From the NCBI GenBank assembly GCA_030544235.1, contig CM060484.1:5364031-5428030 (forward strand): a stretch of 64,000 nt of DNA, in the 5' to 3' direction. The translations under genes and the position numbers were made by a program. Numbering within the stretch: the first letter of the stretch is position 1; every line of letters begins with the position of its first letter. Under the pieces are notes generated by a model, which saw only the letters and a program-made list of their open reading frames with translations, was not told where the DNA came from and did not search any database. Shown here in pieces: positions 24,591-36,729 of the stretch. This DNA is from Lepturacanthus savala (taxonomy: Eukaryota; Chordata; Actinopteri; Scombriformes; Trichiuridae).

Positions 24591-25150
24591 AGTCATTAGA
24601 AAAAAACAACCTAAATCTAATTTTCAAGCTAATTTTCTCAATATATTTGCAGTGAAGCATCTTTAAGTGCTTTTTAAAAAGCAATTTTTTGATGCTGACC
24701 TCTTTTATCAGCTGTCCACTCTCTGCCTGTGTTTCTGTGTCCCTCTCTGCCTCTAATACACTCTCTTCACCCTCTTCTGAGCCTTTGGTTCAGTCAAAGC
24801 CTTTGAGTCTCTACACATTATTAATTTCCCTCTCATCTCATACTCCCCGGGGGGTCTTAACGCAAGGGCTAGCCAGAGAATAAAGCCTCATCTACCCCTC
24901 TAGGAATATGGAAAAGAAAAGTCACATGATGCCGTGATAGCTTTGATTTCTAAAGCCCCAAACCAATATCTTACCTAAATCACAACGCTGCAGCCCCTGG
25001 CATCCTCTAACCCGCACATGACCCTTGCTGTCAGTCAGGAGGATGTAATTGAAGACACGTGTAAAGTCAGACAGCATCAATGATGCTTTCAGTTTCTGCA
25101 TAAGACTGGCATGCAACATTTATGATCCATTTACTGCATGACAAGTTAAT

Positions 25151-25197
<47 letters not shown>
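25151..25197. repeat. (GT)n microsatellite
   Basis: About 23 GT units with one interruption (gtgtat) at the left end. It is followed by a purine-rich gaggaggaggac stretch. Confidence 0.97.
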
Positions 25198-25200
<3 letters not shown>

Positions 25201-26559
25201 AGGAGGACAGGGAAGGGGGAGCGGGTATTGCATCTATGGATTTACTGCAAGGCGAGGCCAAGTGTTTGCAAACACACCCAGACTCGCCACATGTGGCCTC
25301 GGTCCCAGCTGGGGCCTATTTAAGTCTCATGTGACCCCATCGCACCCAATCAGGAGACCCACAGGACCTGGTTTCCCCTGGCGACCAGGCTTTACTGAAT
25401 ACGCATGGTCATCAGTTATGAGTTGAATCAAATCAAATCTGTGCCATATGCTATTAACAGTGGAAGGGTGGGGCTGTGATGTGATTAAAATCTGAAAACA
25501 TGTACACTAGGACTATTGACAGTCCATCACAGAACACACCCGACCGCCAATTCTGCTTATATTTGATGCAGTCATGACATGATTATATCTTGCACCGCAG
25601 ATCAATGTTTGTGTTGGAAGTCATCCAACAGAGAGGATAAATTAATGAAAAATTCATCCCATTACTTTAATGTGTTTTTCTTTTCCTTCTCGTTTCACTC
25701 ACCGGGTTTCTCCTCCAACAGCTAACTCTGACAGTATGATATATTTATGAAGTATTCACACTTTGATTAGGACAGCATTGGTCTGCTTATGCCAGCCTGC
25801 CAAAGTGGTAGGCAAGACGCAAAAGGGGCACGGAGTGGGAGAGCGGAGAACAGATGGCTGAGTGGGAACCCTGTGTGTCTGCCATCAATAATAGACAGAC
25901 AGCGGAGGGATGGCTGAGCTCATGTGTGTATCTCACTGTCCCACTGCCGCCGGGAGTTTCTGTCTTTTACAAACCTTTTCTTATTCTGTTTTTTTCCCCT
26001 CTTTTGATCTAAGCTTCTTTTTCTCTGAGGGTTCCATGGTTCTTTTTTATGCACATACAAATGTCCAGAACGCAACTGTATATTCACCTAACCTGAACTT
26101 TATTACTGACATCCATTACTCTCTTAAAAACAAAAAAAAAAAGAATAAAAAAACAAATTAAAATGCAAATGCAATGCAAAACTACAAAGAGCAATAAAAG
26201 ATAATAAAAGTGCTGATAGTATAGCCAGTAGATTTAATATAGGATATTGTTTGAACTATACAATATTAGGCGAAACTTTGGTTTACAGTCAGGCAACCTA
26301 TAATCAATCACAGGACTACACTGAAAAACAAGGATATATAATTTCTAAAATAATTAGAATCATAAAAGCAAAATAATCTATTGTCAAAGCATTCTGTGCT
26401 GTGCATGGAAGCACATAAATGTCTGGTTATCCTCCAAGCAGGAATGCCATCAGGAGCTAGGCCCGCTTTAATAATGATTAGTCAGATTGGCACCTGCCAC
26501 ACTGATAAAATTACAAGTATAGGACCTTTAATTTTTTCTTAAACCTTAATTATTGACTA

Positions 26560-26865
26560 TAGAGAAGGTCTCGGTGTTTCAATATTTATACATACTGTCC
26601 CATGCATCAAACACTCAATCCACACAGCACAATGCACATAATCTAACTCTAGAAACTGTGCTTTAAAATGACTTGTTTGTACATCTGTGAATTGATGATG
26701 TCACAACTACAGTTAATTAATGAGACAGACAAAAATCACCCTCTGCTTTCCAGAGTTCCAGAGAGAAGCTCAAGAGAGGAAATGTAAAACTTTACTGAGA
26801 TGAGATGATTTTCAGTACTATAATCTGCATGTTAGAGATATCACAACTTCGAATAATTCTCAGAA
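26560..26865 (+). repeat. Dispersed repeat, copy 1 of 2
   Basis: Shares ordered exact words with 55250-55500: gaaggtctcgg at 26564 and 55253, acatctgtgaatt at 26681 and 55349, ccagagagaagct at 26758 and 55476. Diverged but alignable sequence lies between them (attaatgagacagacaaaa versus attaacgagatggacaaaa). Copy 1 lacks about 50 bp present in copy 2 before the attaa block. It is in the same orientation as copy 2. The family is unnamed here; it is probably an old non-autonomous transposon. Confidence 0.75.
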
Positions 26866-27771
26866 AAGTACATAACATGGAAAGATTTGATTCTTGTTAT
26901 TTCTAAGAACACATTACACACACACAAAGAGCAGTGGGAAAGCAACATGAAGTATCTGGGAACAACTTCAGCTCTTTTTTTCTATTCAATCTCCTCAAAG
27001 CAGACCTTCCTGCTGCTTGACTACAGGCGATTTCACTGCATATGTACAGGCAAGAAAAGCCTTGGGGCAGGCCTGAGGGCCAGAAAGAGTGCTGCTGACC
27101 CAAACACCCCATTTACCATCAGTGCCAATGAAAATGGCTGTAAGCCTAGAAAGCCCACACACAAATTATGAATTGCAATGGTTTTTCAAAAAAAAAAAAA
27201 AAGGGGGCAGATTTTCATATATGGATCAATTCAAAGCTCATTTGCCTTTAGGACCTTATGCATTGATTCGATCTGAACCTGTGGCTGAAGGTAAAAAGGG
27301 CAACAGTGGTTAATATGTGCGAATAATGTGTTTCATAGATTACATTGGCCTGGCCGATACCTGCCAAATGCAGCGCAATCATGTCCATGACCTGTCCCAT
27401 TTCACGCCATATCACGTTATACGGGTCTGCTCACTTAACCGTGACTTTGTCTGTGTGTGACGTGACATTTGCCCAGCGCGCACACTCCTGCTGGAATATA
27501 TCCACATCTACCGTGCATGACTGTGCACTTTTCTTAAACACACACAGCTGCACGCGGATCAATGTTGCATTACATCCCATGGGGCGTGCACTATTGGTAA
27601 GGACAGGTCCTGGTAGAGATGAGGCTTAAGGGAAGTTAATCCAAGCGTTGAAGGGGTAGATAAGAGAATGAGGACAAGGGGAAAAAAATGTTGGAGGACG
27701 AAAAAAAAAACAAGATGTCAACAAAAACTAGTACAGAAAAATATTTGTTTTGGCTTTGACTGTATTTTTAT

Positions 27772-27850
27772 GTCAAGTCAAATTTATTTATGTAGAACAT
27801 TTTAAATGACTCAACATGTTTAAACTAAAAGCAAAAACAAACACCTAAAT
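27772..27850 (+). repeat. Interspersed repeat fragment (gtcaagtcaaatttattta type)
   Basis: The run gtcaagtcaaatttattta tgtagaacattttaaa is the start of a repeat seen throughout fish genomes (…caaatttatttatatagcacatttaaa…). It breaks down after about 80 bp into A-rich sequence. Confidence 0.5.
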
Positions 27851-29685
27851 TTGATACATGCAAAAAAACGTGTATAACGTCAAATTTTAAGGTTAAAAGC
27901 CATAAGAAGGTATTTTGTTTTTAGAAGTAGTACTAGTATTAGTATTCAAAGTTAATAGAGAGAGAAAATCAAAAAGTATAATGACAAGAATGCAATGGAT
28001 TTGGCATCAAATTGCTATTTACAGTAATACAATGACTTCAGGTTTCTTGGCAAAAACATATTTAGCCCTAAATCATCTGACACAACCTCAAAATACAGCT
28101 AAAGTCAGCATGTTAACATTAGAACAATGCAATTTCACATCCAATGTGCGGGATGAGAGTGAATTCCAAACAACTGCATCACGGCCCTAATACTTTCTGA
28201 CTGCTGACTGTAAAATGTGGCGCAGCAGGCGATGTAGTGGATTTAAGGCGCTCTTTGCGTGCAGCGTTTCTTTTTGCCATAAACCACGCTAAATGTTTTA
28301 ATTAAAAGGTTGACAGAAACTCTGCTTGAATGACTCGCCATTACCGCTGAGTAAATCTGCATTCATGCTGTCTGAGCCAAGCAGAATTAATAACCTTCAT
28401 GAATTGGCCCTGATCAAACAACAATGGCACGAACAGGTGCTGCCTCGCTCAACGGCAACAGTAACTGATGATGGCTGTTGTGCTTACGGCTTATTTACCG
28501 CAAAGACAGAGCGGTTGAAACAAATGGGGAGATGTGTTGAGAGTATCGCTATGGCGATTGTGCTTGGGGCTGAGCAAGGAGGTGGGAGTGAGGCGGTAGT
28601 GAGGAGGTCTCACTGGCATCTGGTGACTCAGCAGCAGGTGTCGGGACAAAGCTCCCTGCTCCGAGGAGCCCCGCTGAGCAAGCAGGAAAAGTTATCACTA
28701 TGACAACTGTTGGAGGTCAAGATGCGGTTGGTTTTGGATGACTTCAGTGCTGAAATGGGCAATTCTGCTAAGAACGCTGCATACTTCAAGCTTTTCAACA
28801 TAAAACAATATCAAATACTCTTTTTCAGCTTCTCAAATTGTGAGGATTCACAGCTTTTATGCGTTTATTATTATAAAAGGGGGGAAATATGGTAATTGCT
28901 CCATGAAAATGAGTTACTTCCAGCCTTTGTTAGTTCAAAGAAATTTAAATATGTGAGGCTGAATGGCACTGTTCACATTTGATTCTGTTTTTTAATATCA
29001 TCTTGCAGGCATACAGTACAATGCCCGACGTGCTTGGGGTCATGATGAGTAAAAATGGCAGCAGGACAACTTTGCACTCAGCAAATCAGGGAGGATGCCT
29101 GCATTTACACGTGTTACAACAGCTCTTTAGGGACATGTTGGCAGCTGACAGCAAACTGTGCGGACGAGTGATGCGGAGCAACCCTTACCCTGTAGATGAA
29201 CTCCTAATCCCCACTGAGCTGATGCCTTCCACAAAAACAAAGGAGCAGACCACAGTGCATGAGATTACCTCACAGTAATTCCATTTCAATTCAATTCAAT
29301 AGAATAAGAAGGATTTATCTGTTAAGGGCATTTCCTGAGTCAGGCAGTAAAAAAGAGCAAAAAAAGGACAAATTAAGACAATACATCTAAACACAAAGCA
29401 AGGAATATCGGTCTGTGTGGGTGACAAATAGATGCATGTAGCAGAGTCCAGAGACCATGAGCCGAAAATGCCAACAAAAGAAAACAAATTACAAAGATGC
29501 ATCTGTAGTGCACGTCCTCATTACACCAGTTCAGCTTCTTGGGTCTTTGGCTGCAGGTTATCTTGCAGGATGAAACGAGCCAAGATCAGACACTGCTGCT
29601 TCTCAAGCAAAACAGCAGGTCAAATCTCAACACACTGCTGAGAGAAATCACACGCCTCCGCCAAGTGCTAAGGCTCCACTACAGG

Positions 29686-29712
29686 AAAAAAAAAAAAAAA
29701 AAAAAAAAAAAA
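29686..29712. repeat. Poly(A) run, 27 nt
   Basis: Uninterrupted A run followed by a GAGAGAAGG stretch. No retroposed sequence or target duplication could be tied to it. Confidence 0.95.
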
Positions 29713-32025
29713 GAGAGAAGGAAATGAGAAAATGTGTATGAGAGTGCAGAGACATGAGTGTTTTTGTCTGTGACTGCACGTCTGTTTTGGTTGGCACATT
29801 TTATTTTTTGTGTGTGTGTGCCTCTCACCAAACATGTGTTTGACATTTGCATGCAAGAATGATTGAACCTCCTGCTGTGATGAAAATCTCCAGTGCCATG
29901 CCATGTTTCACAGTCTTTCATCAGCTGTTTGAAGGCTGTGAACCGAATCTACTGGACCATCGTTGACATTTCAATCAGCTGCGGCTTGTACAAAGGCGTC
30001 ACACACAAAGGCGTTGTCCATGACGAAACGTGTTTGTAAGATTTTGCTTTCGTGTCATTGGTGGTTGAGCCGAACTTTGGAACACAAACAGCTGTAAAGG
30101 AGGACACTGAGAAGCAATGTCGTGCAATACAGCAAAGCGTGTCAATTCCATCAAAATAATAGATAAAATGTGAGCAGCTGTAATCCAAAATGATTCAAAT
30201 GCAGCTTAACTGTTCTGCTGCTCTAGGAGGAAACTTGTTTGGTTTCGAGCGCGACCGATTCCTCAAAAAGCTGATATCATCGACAAATATTATCAGAAAT
30301 GCATCTGCTTTGGCATGTAGAGCAGTCAAGTGCTTTACTGGCAGCATTTCACAGTTTTACAATCTTAAAAAAAATATATTTGGTATCGTCAAAAACCTCA
30401 GTACGTCTGAATATAATAAACAGCAACGCAAGCTTGAGATCTTCAAAACTGCAATTTATTTGCTAACCCAGGCTTTGTTCTTATGCCACCTCCCTGTTTA
30501 AGTTACAGTACTTTTTTACTCTAATTTAAGTTAATACATAGATGGCTCTTATTTCTTCAGCTGTAATAAGTGCTATAGCTAAAGCACTTGATGTAGCCTA
30601 TGTATAGTATGTTTCTTGTTAATAAATAGGACTATATTTGAAATTATTTTTTTATTTTAGGTTTCATTCTTGCATTAGAGTTATTATTATATTGGTATGA
30701 TGTAAATTTCTGTGATGTTTGTCAATATTGTGCACTTGAACCTAATTTGAGGAATGTGATGCGAATGAAATCGAACAAGCAACATATGCCAGAAAATCAC
30801 TATTTTTTTTTATTAAAATCGTTTAGCTATTATTGTATTTCAAAGATTACAAACCAACTTAACAGAATTAAGTAAGTTGAATCTTGTTATTACTGCAATT
30901 CACTGCCAAATTCAATAATGTTGCTTTTTACAAAGAAGTAGAAGAAAAAAAAATCTTTCTTCACCAAGAACAACTCAGGAAAATTTAGTTTATTTCTTTA
31001 CCTTGAGGGGGGAAAGAAAAATGTTATCTCTCCTATCCTGCAGTTTCTACACATGTGCATGTGTGTGGCACATACATTTGTCAATGATTATGTGTCTGCC
31101 CTTGCTTATGAGTGTTTATACAGTGTGTGCGTGCCTCATGTCTGCCTCTGTGTGTGTGAACATTCTGATGTTGCAGCAGTTTTTAGGCTAGTCAAACCTA
31201 TAATCTGTTGTGTCTGCTAACTGTTTGCAGAGCAGTTCCGGCGACATTGCCATGCAACACTCTCTGGCTCACGGTTCAGCGGCAAACAGCTGTTGCCTGC
31301 AGCCAATCTATTAGTTATTACGCAGCCTTCCCTCCCCATTCTTCAGCTGTGGTTGGCCAACACCGCAGGAAAACTGCTGTTACTACAAGCAAAACATGTT
31401 AAAATAAACACACAGTGTGATTCCTCTCAAATCTCACTGGACAACAAGTATGTAAACGCCCAGTATTGTGGAATAAACGGTGAGCGGTTGACTCTGACTG
31501 CTTAATATACATTATATGTACAGTTTCAACAAAGGGCATTCAATAGTATTATAAATGCACTGAATCCTTGACATGTTTTTCTGCTTCCATTATGACCTCA
31601 TGAGGTTAAAATCTATCACTACCACTTATGCAAAAAGAGATTGTGGTAAAGTTTATCCTGACTTAAAATAAGTTAGATTTTAGCTTTAACAACAGGGAAT
31701 GTTCTGGTGGTGGGAGTTGTCACACAAGTTACAGAGGATTATCATTATGTGAAGCATTGCTTAGTATCTGACTGTGCTGAGCTGTTGGTAGATTTTGCTT
31801 TTACAATGTGCCATTTAGCTGCGTTTAATCTCATTATTGTAGAAGGACATACTGGATTAAAAAAGAAAAACCTGTAAATCTCTTCTATGCTTCATTGTCC
31901 AATAACAGAAATCATTGACAATATGAAACACAAAGTAAAAGATCCTCAGTTGGGGTTAAGAGAGCTGACTAACTGGGTTGTGTTGATCCCACCCTTCATG
32001 ATGATGGTTGTATTTGTAGTTGTAC

Positions 32026-32084
32026 GATAGAAAAACTGACATAATTTCTTGTAATACAAGAAAATATGTCACAGTTTTTCTATC
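32026..32084. repeat. Near-perfect 59-bp palindrome
   Basis: The left arm 32026-32053 matches the reverse complement of 32055-32084 at 27 of 28 positions, with one 2-nt insertion (TG) and a single unpaired base at the centre. Outer arms gatagaaaaactg and cagtttttctatc are exact. Confidence 0.93.
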
Positions 32085-34153
32085 CGTTCTGCATTTTACC
32101 TTTTAAAACTCACCTTGAAACAGTGGTGTGTACCAAATTCATGTTCACAGGTAGGTGTAGGGTTTTCACTACATACTGTGATGTGCACATCAGAGATGAT
32201 CCCTGACTCAAAGCGTTTTTGAGGGCGTAAGGTGATGCATGGGTTTAAGGCTTAGGACCAGGTTGCGGTGATAAGGGCAAACTAGGGATCATGGGAGGAA
32301 CTGTGATTTCCCCTGATGTGGTGGGGCCGGGCTGATGAGGCTAATACTTCCACATCGTCCTTATCAGACACCGGCACCTTAGCCTGTGTGTCTGCGAGTG
32401 TGTGTGTGTCTTGGGCACATGATGTTCCAGTATGTTCCATGTCAGTCTAACGGAGAGCACAGAGAGAGTGAATGGGATTAGACCGACCCGCGTAATCCAG
32501 CAGGGAGGGAGGTCTGCCCACACCCCTGCGCTGGCGGAGATAAGGAAAAGGAGGAGGGGGGGGTGTAAACCCCATCATGCAAACATCTGAGTTTTTCCAC
32601 TGATTTTACACATAAATGGTCAGTTTGGTTGTCATGGGAAGTTCTTTGTTAGGACTCTGAAACACTAATTAACTCCGGTGATCTCATCTTGATCTTAAAA
32701 TCCACGCTTGAGGGACTAATTTTGAAAGACGTGTGTGTTTCAAAATTGTTTTCAGACAGAAAAATATGAAAACACAACTATGTTAAACTTAAGATCCAAC
32801 TATTGTATAGTAGCATCTGCTTCACACACAAACACAATAATACAAACATCTGTGTGCATTGAGGCAATTTATATAGACTTGAGATGAAATTGAATATAAT
32901 CTAATTTAAAAATCTAATATTATTCTTTTATATATTTTTAATCACAATGTAATATAAACCAAGGTGATTTTTGACACTTTTCATATATACATGTATTGAG
33001 CTTTGCTTGCAATTGCATCCATATCCTTGGACCAAAAGCCCCTCCAGAGCATAAGGCTTATTGGTGTCTTTTTTCATACACAAGTGGGCGACTTTCCCTC
33101 ATATGAGAGCAAGTGCTGCCCGCTGTCTTTAGAGAAGTAGTATTTATGAAAGATGAATCCCGTAGTGACCCACTGGTGCTTTCATATTCCAAATGGCTGC
33201 AACTGAGTACAGAGATACAAACAATTTTTTCCCTCCCCTTTTCCCTTTAACTCTGCCAATATTCCCTTCTCTCTAAAACCCTTATCACACACCACAGTGT
33301 TTACCCTGTGGGAGAGATGCATGTAGCCAGGGCTACCTTTATATTCACCTCATACTAAATCAGGTGGGATGCACTCATATCCACTTCAGGAATAAGGTGG
33401 AAACTCTGGCATGCAAAACCTGTAATTTTAAAACTTGAAACCTTTCGTTCAATGGTTTACCAGATCATATCTCATGCTGAAACAATTCAGTTTTGCTTGT
33501 GAATATCATTTTTGCTTTCATAGCTTTTTGACACAAAAGCTCTCTGAATTTCTTAAGCATGCTTCCTGTAAAACAAATGCTGAGTGAGACCAAGAGGAAA
33601 AAAGGAGAAATTTAAGATTGTTCAGTGTGATAGATGCCCTCAGAAGAGCAGCAGCCACTACCTAGAGGGCTCGTCTGATTGGCCGGCAGAATGTTTCCAT
33701 GGGAGCAGTGAAAGTGACAACTGAACAAAGGGCTTCCATTAGAGACCCTGTCCCCTTCGCTCTGCTACTATTAAGACCCTGTCTGTGGGACACCTACTGC
33801 TGACAAATGAAGAGGAGCACAGTGCAACAGGGAGCAATCTAAACTGTCGAGACAGATTCCACTCACTGCTGCATCTAAATGTCTAATAATTCAGTACGGA
33901 GCAGAGTACCAAATGCAACTCTTTTTTTTCTCCCTCACCAAATAAGTAGATGATTAGTATTATTACAAAATATTTGCCGTATCACCTCAATAAATGATCT
34001 CATTACTATCAACTTTTCATCATCTGAGGCCCTGTGCGCCTGGTATTAACATCTGTCCTGAGTGATTCAATCACATTTATGACACACTGAGATCCGATCA
34101 CTCACCACATTTGTAGGATTGGGCCACAATCCTTTTGAACACAGTTTGTTCTG

Positions 34154-34156
<3 letters not shown>

Positions 34157-34190
<34 letters not shown>
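34157..34190. repeat. (AT)n microsatellite
   Basis: About 15 uninterrupted AT units ending in tatta. Confidence 0.97.
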
Positions 34191-34191
<1 letters not shown>

Positions 34192-35404
34192 ACTAAAATC
34201 TCAAAAAGCCATAAGTATGTCTTTTCAATCATAAACTAATGCTAATCTTCACAAATCCGCATGACTCATTATTTAGTGTTTCTTTCATTGGAACTTAATC
34301 ACTGTGAATTGAGACAAATCATCACCATAATAACATAAACCATCACAATAATTAACTGCAGAGGAGGGAAAATAAAAAAAGAAGATTCTAGCAGTGGAAC
34401 TGAAATAGTCACTGGATAGTCTCACAAGCTGACGAATAGAATTATCGGAGGACTGTGCAAGAACTTAAAAGAGGGGTTTGATTTAAGACATCACAGCCAA
34501 AAAGAGACTGTGGGAAGGAAGCGCAGCAAAGCACAGTCTTATATGCAGAGTATTGCCCATTAATCATCACTAATTACATAATAAAAAACAAGGTTCCTTG
34601 AATCTACATGTAGATCAGTTATATCACTAAAAGGGAAAAAAGGCTTGGTATTAAATCTAACCTGTTTGTCTACATTAAACATAATTAATTGGACATAATA
34701 CAATGAGTACACGAACATGCTGAAATGTACACACATTTACATTTAAATGTATTCTGCAGGCATGAATCCGATCTATATATGCAAGGAAACTACAGTAATG
34801 GTAAAGAAAAACAGATATTTAATATGAAAACTGCCTTGATGCAGATCAAGGTTTTAGACATCCTCTAAAAGCCACACAAATAATCTTCTTTTCCCAACTT
34901 TTACATTATTCATGAGATCAACAACCCCAGAAAGAGGCTGATGATATAACAGGTACAACTCTCTGTAGGTTAGTGATAAATGAATCCTGTACATGTGGAG
35001 AGGCCCTGTCCGAGCTGGATGGAACAGGATCAACATGGACTGACCACAAGTAAGAAGAATGTGTCAATCACAGCCAGGCATAAGCAAGGAGCTTACAGTC
35101 AGGCCGTGGTTGTAGTAACATATCCCATCTGCCTGGGAGGCGTTCATACTCTGGAAATACAAGCTGAAGAGTGTAACACCTTAACACCAGAGGGTTACAT
35201 GTGCACACTAGAGACAACCCAGTTTCAGATATGTGGGGACAAGTAAAAAAAAAATTAAATACAAAATTGTCCAGTTCTTTCAATAAATCTATGATTTTTC
35301 AGGAAGGTTTAAAAAACAAGTAATTAAACTAAATACTCTGTTTACTCAAAACAATGGAAAATAGGGACTGTTATTTCTTTGTAAGTAAAACATTCAAAGT
35401 CACA

Positions 35405-35600
35405 CTCACTGAACAAGGGTCCTTGCGAAAAATAGAGATAAAAAATAAAGGCACATGAGCCCCGAGTATAAATAAAATAATAAAAAAGGATAAAAACTTT
35501 AACACTACATGGATGACACTGATGTCATTTGGCCTTTTGGCTAAAAGCCATCATCAGGGTGGTGTACAAAAACAAGACACAAATCAGTTCTCTGTCTAAT
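35405..35600 (-). repeat. Probable retroelement remnant with hammerhead-like core
   Basis: On the minus strand the stretch reads caccctgatgatggctttta, then gccaaaaggcc. It next forms a second small hairpin (atgaca-tcag-tgtcat) and continues into T-rich sequence. CTGATGA, then a short GGC/GCC-type stem, then GAAAC is the conserved core order of hammerhead ribozymes carried by Penelope-like and related retroelements in animals. Here the expected GAAA is AAAA, so the motif would be inactive if it is one. The element boundaries are not visible and the extent is approximate. Confidence 0.4.
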
Positions 35601-36708
35601 CTTGTCTAGTCATTATGCTTCGAGCACAATTTCAAAGATTTACTCATCATGTACACAAAGGTGCACAATCTGGTGAAAGTTGAAAGACAAACCCTGGTTA
35701 TGTAACAAGTATGGTTAAGTTAAGCAAAGGCTCAGGGAAGTGAATTAAACCCTAAAAGCAAGCTTTTCTGGTGTCCATGTGTGGGTTGTGTAGCCCATAT
35801 TGTATATGTGAGGAAAAAACAGTGAGAGAAGAAGTGTTTCCATCTGGGCCTACAGATGGGCATGATGACATGTGTGTGTTAGTGTGCCTGTATGCCTGTG
35901 TCACGACCAGTAGACGAATGAAGTAAAGACGAATGGGTGTTAAAATACATCTGAACTCAAGTCTTCATGGAGGTAAAGTAAATATACTTTGTTTTGCAAA
36001 AAAATATAATTAATTTACAGTTTTTTTTTTTTACAGTACAAGCCGACAGAGGTGACACCAGCATGTCCTTGCATCCAATGTAAAGAATCAGAGCGACTAG
36101 AGTACAGGGAGAACCAGAGCAATCTTTGCTTCAAGGCTAACACGCGCCTGGCAGAGTGAAGAGGAAGTTGGTATGTGTGAAATGAACTGGGGAGGGGTGG
36201 ACACCAAGTCTGACTTTATCTATTACAGTAGATTGATGGAGTGGTGTGACATAGTATAGACTTAGAATGCATGACTGGAGGCAGTTCTCTGAATCCAATA
36301 GCTTCTAAGAATGCACCGGTGATTGCACAGCCGATGTATATATTTTAAATTTTTGTTGTTGGACTTTTGGATGACACATATATTATCTAAATAAATGTCA
36401 GATTAGTTGTTTGTGTTTGGATATCAGTACGTTAAGAAATATTAAAAAATAAATCGATCAATTCTATTTGTGTTTATGTTTATAGCTGAGCGCACAATAA
36501 GCCTCAACATTAGTGTAGTGTAGTACTTTTTTGATGTAAGAATACATTAATCAGTTTATCTTACAGAAAATTAGGTCCTCTTAGGGTCCAACACTGAGAA
36601 GTCAAAAAATGATGTTGGTAATTAAAAGTGACAATAAAATGGCGACAGAGTGGAAATGAGCCGCTCATGATTCGCCCTCTTAAAAAGTATAATAAAAACC
36701 GTTGATTT

Positions 36709-36729
36709 AAAAAAAAAAAAAAAAAAAAA
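36709..36729. repeat. Poly(A) run, 21 nt
   Basis: Uninterrupted A run preceded by an aataaaaacc word. No processed transcript is recognisable upstream. Confidence 0.93.

Noticed and set aside
28326..28703. 125-codon open frame on the plus strand.
   Set aside because: No domain similarity was seen. The region is better explained as a motif-dense non-coding stretch.
29283..29712. Processed pseudogene ending in the 27-nt poly(A).
   Set aside because: No protein similarity was found upstream of the A run, and no flanking direct repeat was found.
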